The translations under genes were made by a program, and so were the position numbers. The notes below the pieces were generated by a model that worked only from the letters and a program-made list of their open reading frames with translations, did no database searches and was not told the origin of the DNA. A stretch of 64,000 nt of DNA, taken from NCBI RefSeq assembly GCF_023065955.2, contig NW_026622863.1:43630177-43694176 (forward strand), in the 5' to 3' direction. Of the stretch, positions 45,839 to 55,313 are shown one piece after another; positions within the stretch are counted from its first letter, which is position 1, and every line of letters starts with the position of its first letter. The stretch comes from Ursus arctos (taxonomy: Eukaryota; Chordata; Mammalia; Carnivora; Ursidae).

Positions 45839-46629
45839 TAAATAATGACCCACGATGGACTAATCCACACATTGAAACACTGCCTTTGAGGGCACAGGAG
45901 GATGCACCCTGTCCAGGGGAAGACCGAGACCTTCCTGAGACTGGAGTGACTTGGACCAGAATCACTTTGGCATCCATGATTTTCATCTTTCCCCGCAGCT
46001 CTGCAATCTTTCTTGGTCTCCCACGTGCCTCTGCAGTGAAATGGGGACAGGGTACCACCTGCCTGAATCCGGCCTCCGGGCTTGGCCCCAATTCTGCTGC
46101 CTACCTGTAGGTGTTCCCTTCCTGCCTCTAGACTCTGGAGGCTCTTCTTTTCTTCCTCCCTGTCATCCACACATGTAGTCCTGAGTGTGGAAGAGCATTG
46201 GGGGAACCCATGGGGTCAGGCAGGCGGCCTGGGGTCTCCACTTGCACAGGTGACTCAGGAAGCTGGGCCAGGCCTCCTTCCCTTCACCCTTCTTAGAAAT
46301 CCCCTCACACCAAAAAGGTCACATTCTGTGCATTGGGGGAGAGACTTGCACCCAATAGGGCTTAGAAATCTGTGCCAGAGGCAACTTGGGCAAATACCTC
46401 ATGTCCTCCTTTTGCAGCCTTCCTCCTTTGTGGAGGCATTGCTCGGGGATTCTGGCCCTCTCCCTGCCAAGCATTCTAGGCAGCCTGGGAGTCTGGCCTC
46501 AGAGATGATGGTGAGTCGATGAAACCTGTGGCCGCATCCCAGAGAGATCAGGCCCCCGCTCTGGGAGAGCCTGTGGTCCAGAGACAGAGGCATTGGGAGG
46601 AGACTCCACCCACCATGCCAGGTGTGCAG

Positions 46630-46745
46630 CAGTGAGCAGGTCACTCAGCTTCTTTGAACCTCCGGTTTCCTCACCTGGACTCTGGGTGGGTGTGAGGGTT
46701 ACGTGAGATCATAGGCGTTAGGTCGCCCAAGGGAAGTGCTCAGCA
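46630..46745 (+). repeat. MIR fragment
   Basis: GGTCACTCAGCTTCTTTGAA and GGGAAGTGCTCAGCAA. Confidence 0.55.
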
Positions 46746-46992
46746 AGGGAGCCTCCTTCAGAGGGCTGGCATCCCCCTCTGCCTACCTGCCTGTCTCCTT
46801 ATTCCTCCTCAGTAGCTGGCAGCTCTCCTCTACACCCATCCTGCCACCCCATGAGCCACCCTCAAACTCCCTCCAGAGGTCCTCGAGCCCAGTGATGCCT
46901 CTGGCTGAGCAGGGGGCCTTTCTCCACCTACTCAAGCAAGACCTGTCTCTCCATAACTTAGTCATGTCAAAGATAAAAAGTGGATTTTATTT

Positions 46993-47184
46993 GTATTTAT
47001 TTTTTAAAGACTATATTTGAGAGAGCAGAGCGAGAGAGAGAGCACAAGGCAGGGGACAGAGGGAGAGGGAGAAGCAGATTCCCCGCTGAGCAGAGAGCCC
47101 TGACATGGGGCTCAATCCAGGACCCTGGGATCATGACCTGAGCTGAAGGCAGACGCTTAGCCAACTGAGCCACCCAGGAGCCCC
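46993..47184 (-). mobile_element. CAN-SINE, reverse
   Basis: AAAGACTATATTTGAGAGAG to GAGCCACCCAGGAGCCCC, abutting another SINE. Confidence 0.9.
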
Positions 47185-47294
47185 TATTTATTTTTAAATA
47201 TTTTATTTTTAAGTAATCTCTACACCCAATGTAGGGCTCGAACTCAACCCCAAAATCCAGAGTCCCATGCTCCAGTGACTGAGCCAGGCACCCT
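47185..47294 (-). mobile_element. Short SINE, reverse
   Basis: TAAGTAATCTCTACACCCAA to CTGAGCCAGGCACCC. Confidence 0.85.
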
Positions 47295-50200
47295 GGTGTT
47301 TGGATTTTAGAAGAAACTGTTGGGAATCACTTAATTCTGCAGTAGGAAGATCATCAAGTGAAGTCTCTTAACACCATCAGACCAGTGGAACTTTTAGGGT
47401 TTTCACACAGAGTCCTTTCATGTTTCCGATGCAGGAAGCCGTCATGCCAACTCACTTCTGCCAACACGTGTCCTGTTTGTCTCATGGATTTGCAGGCCCC
47501 GTGGTCCACTTGCTCCTGGCTGGTGGACTACATGGGACCTGTGGCCCCTGCTTGGCCGGCCAGTGGCGTCTCACCACTGTGCTCTTTCAGGCGGTGGGGC
47601 TGCTGTTCCAGTCTGGGCAGCCAACTCCTGCCACACCACCGTGGCCCTTGAAACTAAACTGCCTATTTGGGGCTTTCTGTGGTGCTAACAGTGGTGCTCT
47701 TGTTGGGAAGACTGCCCAGCAGTGGGCCAATAGCCAAGGTCTTCAATGGCCATTTCACTAAGAGGTGGAATGGAGTTTTAAAAAATCACCTCAACAAAGA
47801 CCTGTTACTATCCTCTCCTGTTCCATACACTTCAGTAAGGAGTTTGTTCACTGACTGTGGCTGTCCCTAGAAAGGGGTTATTTCTAGGCCATGTCTGGGA
47901 TAAAGATCAGGTCAAAGGGGTTGGAGCTACATAGACTATTTTGAAAATTTGGGATTCTTTGCTCCGCATTCCTGCGTATGATGCATCTTCCTCCCCTCCA
48001 GCGTCAAGCCCAGGCCCACCTGGTTGGTGCACCTTCTGGGTAGCCGGCCGGCGGGGGCGGGGCGGGGGGGGGGGGGCTCAGGGATTGAAGTTAATTTTGA
48101 AGAATCTGCCTGGATTCTTCCTTGGACTGACTGGTCCTGCATCCCGAAGACAGTGACTGACCTGCTTGCCGAGTCTCCCTCCAGCGGTCCTCATGGTGTG
48201 TGGAGCTTCGTAAACAGCCAGTTGCATTCACACATGACCCTTCCAAACAAAAGGTCTGGGGGGGGGCGGTTGGTAGGTGATAGAAGAGGTGCAGCTCTAC
48301 CTACTGGGATGGGAAATCCTCGGAGATGGGGGGAGCCCCTCAGATCCGGGATGGTAGCAAGTGCAGTCAGTGCTCCGTCCTCTAGATCCAGCACCACAAC
48401 CTGCCAGTGACCTAGTCCACTGAGCCTGGCGCCATCAGCGGCAGCCTAGACATTGACAAGCTCGTGGACCTGCACAGCCTTGTTCCAAATTGACTGATAA
48501 CAAAACCACACTTCTGATGCCTAAGCAGCCCCAGGCTATGCCACGGATAGTGGTTGGGGCTGCAGCTGTTCAGTGGCACTGCCCTGTGGTGGTCCAAGTC
48601 AGGCTTAACAGATCCTCAACCCTGCGCCCCAGCATTCTGTGTTTGCACGTGGGAAAGAATGAGGCACAGTGTCTCCCCACTGGGCATGAGGGGTGTTTGG
48701 GGCCTTGTAATTATTGGTAATGACACCAAAGAGCTGCAGGTCAGTCTGAAGTGCCTTGTGTGCGTCCTAATGGATGATAGACGAGTCTCCGACTACATCC
48801 TGGCTCCTTCACGGCTGGAAACCTCCAGGACCCTGAAGGGCAGGTTGGCGGATCCTCAGGATTCGCTGCTTCTTGGAGTCCTGTTCCTAGGTTGCTTTAA
48901 TTAAATGTGTGAGAGAAACGGAATGAATTCACTCTCAGGCTCTGTTAGATTAATCAGAGTGGCCTACCCGTGTGAAAATTCAGGAGGTGGGGGCAGGGGC
49001 GGGGGGGGGGGGACGGATTGTTGGCAGAGACAGGCCTCCAGGAGGGTCTGCCTCACACTGTTACAAGGCTTCCTGGGCGTGCCAAGAGTGTGTGACCCTG
49101 ACAGCTGTTTATCCGGCCGTTTCTCAGGGCTGGGTCTGCAGCGAGCACCTTGAGGGACGAGGGAATGGCTCCCTCTAGAACAAAGAGCAGGCTTCCCTGC
49201 TGCTCGCCGGCAAGGGGCGGGTTCCGCCACTCGCTCCTGGAATACCACCCGCTGCCCCCACGGAGCCAAGGAGTCCAACGCTGATGCCGAAGCTGCTTGC
49301 TGCGAGCAGTAAAGCTTTTGTCTCTGACCCAGGAATGTCCAGGCCTCTGCCAGCAGAAGGCTGGATGTGCTCATCTTAGGCCCTCACACCTGGTTTGCAT
49401 CAAGCATTTGGGGTCACTTTCCCAGCTTTAATCTGGCCTCCATTTGTAAGTCTTTTGGGTTAGAGCAAAGGCATGAGGGTATATTCACGCCGCCAAGAGG
49501 AAGTAGTGACCGACAGGCTCCCATGTCCATTTTCCCTTTCTTCCTTTCAGTAAAGAAGTCCCCAGGTTTTCGCTAGGTACACGGTTGCCCAGCTCAGAGC
49601 TGTGGTCTCCTAGCCTCCCCTGCAGATAGATGTGACCATGTGTCTGACCTGGCCAGAAGGACGGGTGCTGCTTCCAGGTGCGGCCCTTAAAAGGAATTGG
49701 TGTGCCCTCTACTTGCCCTTTCCCTTCCCAAGAATCCGATGGTGGAGGCCAGCCTCCCTCTATGTTCAGGGCAACACCCAGGAAGGATGCTGAGAAACCA
49801 GAGTTAGGAGCTCAGGTCCCTGGATGATTTTATGGGACAAAAAAGTGAAGCTATCTTGTTACGGCTCTTTCTGGTTTCTGTGAAAGCCGCCACATCCTAA
49901 CTATGATACAGGAGTGAATAGAGGGGAATTTGGAGGATCAGGCCGTGCTCTTCCCCAGGCCCATTCACCCTCCCCACAATCTTAGCAAAGTAGTAAAGAG
50001 CTACTTTGTCTTGAGTCTGGAAGGTCTCCCGCTACGGATCTGCAGTCTACTAGCCCAGTGTCCTTGGTTGCGAAACCATCTTGAAGCTCAGCTGCCTCAT
50101 ACAGAACATGGGATCCTACTGCCAGTTTCGCAGGTAATCATATGAGATGGTGTTCATGAGTAATAAAAACTCACACTGACCTTGTGCCAGGCAGGCTCCA

Positions 50201-50812
50201 GACACAACCTTCACTTTATGAGGTATGTCTTCCATTTTACAGAGGACAAAACTGAGGTGCAGACTGGTTGATTTATTTATCCATAGAGCAGTAAGAGGTA
50301 GAGGCGGGAGTCACCTGTGAGCAGGCTTACCTCCACAGCCCAAAGTCTTAGCTCTGTGCTTGCTCTAACAACCCACCATTACATTAGCAGAGGGCCTGGC
50401 ATCAGGTAACCTCACTAATTCACCAGATGATAGCACCAGATTCCGAGTCACACCATTCTGGGTGCTGAGCAAAGCAGACAAGGTCCCTAACCCTCACGGA
50501 ACTTGTTTTGCTTGGAAAAACACTTTTCCTCATATCCTGCATCCAGTTGTGGGTAAAGCCACAATCATTCACCACTTTTCTCACTCCGAGTAAAGATCAA
50601 AGGTCTTCGATGTACAAGCCCCCCAACCCTCCACCCCTACCATCCCTCCTCCTCTCCTATGTCTTTCCCTCCATTCTCACTGCCACTCTGAAGTGCTTGC
50701 AGTTCTTCATCACTCAGGTACATTCCTGCCTCAGGACCTTTGTACTTGCTATTCCCACTGCCTAGAACACTTCCTCCATGTGTTTGCATGGTTTATCTCA
50801 TCTTCAGATCTT

Positions 50813-50978
50813 TTTTTTTTTTTAAGATTGTATTTACTTGAGAGAGAGAGAGCACACAAGTGGGGGGAGGGGCAGACGGAGAGGGAGGGGCAGACTCCCT
50901 GACATGGGGATTCCGGGACTCTGGGATCACAGCCTGAGCCGAAGGCAGACACCCAACTGGCTGAGCCACCCAGGTACC
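50813..50978 (-). mobile_element. CAN-SINE, reverse, with 17-bp duplication
   Basis: CTCATCTTCAGA(T/C)CTTT lies at 50796-50812 and 50979-50995. Confidence 0.94.
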
Positions 50979-51189
50979 CCTCATCTTCAGACCTTTATTC
51001 AAAAAAGACTTGAGTGAAGCTTTCCCTGGTAACTTTTACCTAAAATCCAACCTCTCCCCAACATACCATGTAGTTATTACCTAGCCCCCTTCTTGCTGTA
51101 TTTCTCTTCTTAGCACATACTATTTAAAATCAGCTTTTACTGAGGTGTAAGTTACATAAAACCCATTTCAAATGTACACTTCAGGGGTT

Positions 51190-52210
51190 TTTAATAATTT
51201 TTTAAAAAGATATGCTTATTTTTAATCAGGGAAATTCAAATCAAAACCACACTGAGATACCACCTTACGCCAGTTAGAATGGCAAAAATTCACAAGGCAA
51301 GAAACAACAATTGTTGGAGAGGATGTGGAGAAAGGGGATCCCTCCTACATTGTTGGTGGGAATGCAAGTTGGTACAGCCACTCTGGAAAACAGTGTGGAG
51401 GTCCCTTAAAAAGTTAAAAATTGAGCTACCCTATGATCCAGCCATTGCACTACTGGGTGTTTACCCCAAAGATACAAACGTAGTGAAGAGAAGGGCCATA
51501 TGCACCCCAATGTTCATAGCAGCAATGTCCACAATAGCTAAATCGTGGAAGGAGCCGAGATGCCCTTCAACAGATGACTGGATTAAGAAGATGTGGTCCA
51601 TATATACAATGGAATATTACTCAGCTATCAGAAAGAACGAATTCTCAACATTTGCTACAACATGGACGGCACTGGAGGAGATAATGCTAAGTGAAATAAG
51701 TCAAGCAGAGAAAGATAACTATCATATGATTTCTCTCATCTATGGAACATAAGAACTAGGATGATCGGTAGGAGAAGAAAGGGATAAAGAAAGGGGGGGG
51801 GTAATCAGAAGGGGGAATGAAACATGAGAGACTATGGACTATGAGAAACAAACTGAGGGCCTCGGGGGTGGGGGAATGGGATAGACCGGTGATGGGTAGT
51901 AAGGAGGGCACTTACTGCATGGTGCACTGGGTGTTATATGCAACTAATGAATCATCGAGCCTTACATCGGAAACCGGGGATGTACTGTATGGTGACTAAC
52001 ATAATAAAAAATCATTAAAAAAAAAAAGATTTGCTTATTTTTAGAGAGAGGTTGGGGGGAGGGGCAGAGGGAGAGGGAGAGAGAATCTTAAGCAGACTGC
52101 TCACTGAGTGCTGAGCCCAACACCGCGCCCGATCCCACCACACAAAGATCACAACCTGAGCCAAAACCAAGAGTGGGATGCTTAACCGACTGTACCACCC
52201 AGGCGCCTCC
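51190..52210 (-). mobile_element. CAN-SINE (reverse) split by the younger L1
   Basis: The A/T-rich tail lies at 51190-51224 and the body at 52025-52210, ending GTACCACCCAGGCGCCTCC. Together they make one reverse-strand SINE into whose tail the L1 at 51225-52022 jumped. Its own outer flanks are similar (GTTTTTAATAATTTTT and GTTTATAATAATTTTT). Confidence 0.8.
51225..52022 (+). mobile_element. Younger 5'-truncated carnivore L1, ORF2 C-terminus and 3' UTR
   Basis: An open segment at 51279-51752 encodes the well-preserved C-terminal part of L1 ORF2p (for example [20 protein letters not shown] and the [15 protein letters not shown] segment). A 3' UTR containing ACCGGTGATGGGTAGTAAGG and a poly(A) tail ending near 52022 follow. 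The element is flanked by a 21-bp target-site duplication with one mismatch (51204-51224 and 52023-52043). It lacks the 5' part, including the endonuclease and most of the reverse transcriptase, so it is dead. The open frame over 157 codons says it is fairly young. Confidence 0.92.
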
Positions 52211-53069
52211 GTTTATAATAATTTTTACCAAGTGGTGCAATTAACACCACAAATCAGTTTTAGAATGTGTTTTCATCCCCCACAGTTAGATCTCTCATGC
52301 TCAATTACAGTTAATTCCCACTCCCCACGCAGCTCCCAGCAGCCCCTAACCTGCTGTTGCAATAACCCTTCTCTGAGCGCTTGAGATGGATGCTGTCCTA
52401 CACTATGTAGTCTATGGGTCTGGCCTTGACCCAGCCCGGGGATGCTGATGTTCGTGCACGATGCAGTATCCATTCCTTTGTATGGCAGAGTCGTGTCCCA
52501 TTACACATTCACATTTTGTCTATCCATTTACCATCTCATGGGATGGAACGTTTTACACCTTGTTTCCTCCACTAGAACATCAGTCCCTCGAGGCTGGCAT
52601 TTTTGCTGGTTTTGCTAACCTCTGTATTCCCAGCACCTGAACTGTGCCGGGCACATAGTAGGTATTCAACAAATAAATGCTGAAGGAATTGTCAATAAAG
52701 ATAACTTTTTATTATCCTTAAGGGCTAAGCTGGCCCTTCCCCAAGCAGGGAAAAGAGGTCGCAGTGACCGGCAGTGTGGAGCCGGAAGTCAGGGCACGCC
52801 TCTCTGAGGAATGTGCGTTAGAGCAAAGACCTGAGTGCACGCGTTCATCATCCCCAGACCCAGCCATCACTCCTGCCTGCCTGCTCCTGCAGGTGTGGTG
52901 ACCCAGCTGCTGGTGGCAGGGCTAGCCAGGGAGGGACTTGCAAGGACACTTGACCTCACAGCAAAAGGAGCGGATGGCTCAGGCCTCCCCTGACCCCCCA
53001 TGGCCTGACTGGCCCAGCCCAGCACGGGGAACCCCTTCTCCCAAGCACCCTCCAGGGAGAGCCACAGGG

Positions 53070-53420
53070 GCCTTGGACTTGAGCCACACCCTCTGGGTGT
53101 GAATCCCAGCTCTAGCCATTTGTACTACATTGCTCCCCCCCCCACCCCGTCACCTTGTTTGGTCCCTCAGTTTTCTCATCTGTAAAATAGGGATAGTAAC
53201 AATACCTACCTTCAAATTTAAGAAGCCAAAACATTATCTTATAAGCAATTAGTCTGTGCCAGGCACAGTTCTAGGAAACTAATCCATGACAACAATCCCA
53301 TATGGTGGCTGCCATGTACAGATGAAGAAACTGAGGCACAAAGAGGCAAAGTGACTTTCCTGAGCTCACCCCACTACTGAGTGATACGGTAGGTCTTCAA
53401 ATTCAGGAGGCTGATTCCAA
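53070..53420. repeat. Two MIR fragments, forward then reverse
   Basis: CAGTTTTCTCATCTGTAAAA at about 53170 and GATGAAGAAACTGAGGCACA at about 53320. Confidence 0.65.
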
Positions 53421-53611
53421 GTTCATGCTCTTCACCCCTTCAGACTTAGCTTCTCATGCAGCCAGTCAGGGGTTGTTAAAGGGAGTTCATGTGCGTGAAG
53501 CCCTTGGAACAGTGCCTGGCCCGCAGTGAGTATACACAGTGTCAGCGTTATGATGATACGTAGTGCACAGGGAGGCGCCCACCCTCTCATTTCTTCAAAA
53601 GCAGGCATCTG

Positions 53612-53800
53612 GGACACCTGGGGGGCTCAGTCGGTGAAGCATCTGCCTTCAGCTCAGGTCATGATCCCACAGTCCTGGGATCGAGTCCCGCATTGGGCTG
53701 CTTGCTCAGCCAGGAGTCTGCTGCTTCCTCTCCCTCTGCTGCTCCCCCTGTTCGTGCTGTCTCTCTGACAAATAAAATCTTAAAAAAAAAAAAAAAAAGA
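53612..53800 (+). mobile_element. CAN-SINE, 5' half of a SINE/L1 composite
   Basis: Complete SINE from GGACACCTGGGGGGCTCAG to ACAAATAAAATCTT plus a poly(A) run. The right side has no copy of the left flank until after the adjoining L1 3' end. Confidence 0.92.
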
Positions 53801-53961
53801 TCCTACCACAAGAAAAAAACATTGTAACTGTGTATGGTGATGGATGTGACTTACTGTGATGATCATTTATAACACATACAAATGTTGAATCATGTTTTAC
53901 ACCTGAAACTAATATAGTAAGTATATGTGTAACACGTCCATTATACCTCAGTTAAAAAAAA
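53801..53961 (+). mobile_element. L1 3' end joined directly to a CAN-SINE
   Basis: GGTGATGGATGTGACTTACT and ACACCTGAAACTAATATAG followed by TATACCTCAGTTAAAAA is an L1 3' end with its A-tail. It abuts the poly(A) of the SINE at 53612-53800. The pair shares a single flanking duplication, AAAAGCAGGCATCTG, at 53597-53611 and 53962-53976. Confidence 0.75.
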
Positions 53962-54267
53962 AAAAGCAGGCATCTGACCCTTTTGGGGGAAGCGGATGAC
54001 AGCTCCAGCCCTCTCCCCAGAAACCTACATCTGCTCACACAGTCCCCCCTCACTTGCCAAGGCTCACCGGGTGGAAATTTAGCAATCACCTGTCCACCCA
54101 CCTTATTTCCCACAGAAGAAACGTTGGGTGGTGCTGGGGAGGGGCTATGAGTCAAGGCTAAGGACTCTGAGCCAGGTTGGGTGGGGCTCCTCAGAAGTCC
54201 TTGGGCAGGCCCTTCCCCCCTGCCCTCCGGCACTCTCTGCCCTCCCCACAGACCTCCTCTCACCACC

Positions 54268-54941
54268 ATGGAGTTCGACCTGGCCGCAGGTGCGCTCCTG
54301 GGAAGTGGGGCATTTGAGGTGCAGGGGGCCAGGCTAAAAACCAGCACCCACCTCCAAAGGCGCATGCGCTGCACCTGCACCAACCCACCCAACTTCTCTC
54401 CACAGCCCTGGACTCCAAGAAGCCCCAGGGGACGGGCCAGGTAGGAGACCACAAACACAGCCCCTCCAAGGTGCAGGGCGCGTCAGAGGCGGGGGCCGCT
54501 GATAAAATGAGGGTAAGTCCCCTCAGGACCAGGCACATTCCTCCCGGGGGCGGGGGAGGTAGGCCTTGGAATCCAGGGCCCCGCCGAGCCCCGGGGCTTC
54601 CAACTTGGGGGCGGGGGCCGGGTCAGGGGTCCGGGCCTCACTGCCCCGCCTCCGACTAGCAGGGCCGCGGTCACCGCAGCTCCTCGGACTCCAGCAGCAG
54701 CTCCAGCGACTCCGACGTGGAAGCAAAGGTAAGGCTCCCCGCAAGCAGGCGCCCCGGGTGCGGGAGAGTCCCGGGCAGTCGTTTCAGCGGCCGAACCCTC
54801 GCTGTCCCCTTCCGTCCCCTCCGCCCACAGCCTCACGCTGCCGCCTCGGAAGGGCACAAAAGCGCGCCGGGCAAGGTGAAGAAGCCCAAGGTGAAAAAGA
54901 AGGAGAAGAAAGGGAAGGCGAAGAAGGAGGCTCCTCGCTGA
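54268..54941 (+). CDS. C19orf33: C19orf33 (IMUP / H2RSP), small basic nuclear protein, 4 exons
   Basis: Coding exons are 54268-54289, 54406-54512, 54660-54728 and 54831-54941, giving 102 codons plus stop (human is 106). Donors are GTGCGC, GTAAGT and GTAAGG; acceptors are CCACAG, TAGCAG and CCACAG. The start MEFDLAA and the serine run SSSDSSSSSSDSD followed by a lysine-rich tail (KVKKPKVKKKEKKGK) match immortalization-upregulated protein. The family is described as nuclear and linked to proliferation and to HAI-2 (hence H2RSP); its biochemical role is unclear. The start ATG has a good context (CACCACCATGG). Exon 3 may start at 54660 or 54663, with or without one Gln. The gene is compact (under 700 bp) and sits directly below the SPINT2 spacer in the same orientation. 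Confidence 0.92.
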
Positions 54942-54959
54942 CGGGCCTGGGCGAATCTC

Positions 54960-54965
54960 ATTAAA
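54960..54965 (+). terminator. C19orf33: C19orf33 poly(A) signal
   Basis: ATTAAA, the commonest variant hexamer, lies 18 bp after the TGA, so the 3' UTR would be only about 40 nt. Confidence 0.75.
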
Positions 54966-55111
54966 CCTCTGCTCGGCTCTCGGGTCGCCTTCTGGTCGCG
55001 AAGTGGGGTACCGGCCGCGCCCCACCCCGCCCGCCCCGCTTCCCGGGCCGGGCCTGCCCCCTGCCGGGCGGCCGCGCCAAGGAGAGGCTGCCCACGCCGT
55101 GCCCATCACGG

Positions 55112-55117
55112 TTTATT
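55112..55117 (-). terminator. YIF1B: YIF1B poly(A) signal
   Basis: TTTATT on the plus strand gives AATAAA on the YIF1B strand, about 200 bp below its stop codon. It faces the C19orf33 signal across about 146 bp. Confidence 0.8.
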
Positions 55118-55313
55118 GTTTCCGGAACAGCCGCCGCGCTGGCGGGCGGCCGGCGCGGCTGGCGATCTCGGCACCTCGGCGGGGGGCGGGGGGACGGGGG
55201 GCAGGGTCTTGGGGTGGGGGCGGCGCCGGTGCCCAGCGGGCGGGCCCCGGGGCGCGCGGCGGGCGGGGGAGCGGCGGCCGCGGGCAGCAGCTGGGGCGTG
55301 GGCCGGGCCGCCC

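Larger units (their letters stand above)
51125..52560 (-). mobile_element. Old L1 fragment hosting nested insertions
   Basis: The outer parts (about 51125-51189 and 52211-52560) resemble the antisense 3' UTR and ORF2 end of L1M elements, for instance TTTGTCTATCCATTTACCATC near 52516. It hosts the SINE, which hosts the younger L1. Confidence 0.6.
45531..54240. other. SPINT2-C19orf33 spacer
   Basis: Apart from the repeats listed, I recognise no gene. 47.3-50.8 kb is mostly unique sequence with stops in all frames. G-rich runs at 48052-48076 and 48985-49011 could form quadruplexes. Confidence 0.55.

Noticed and set aside
48120..48904. Possible processed pseudogene or hidden exon in the SPINT2-C19orf33 spacer
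   Set aside because: Short open pieces exist, but I recognise no protein family and see no poly(A) tail or flanking duplication.
51279..51752. 157-codon open frame as a host gene
   Set aside because: It is the C-terminal end of L1 ORF2p, in a 5'-truncated element.
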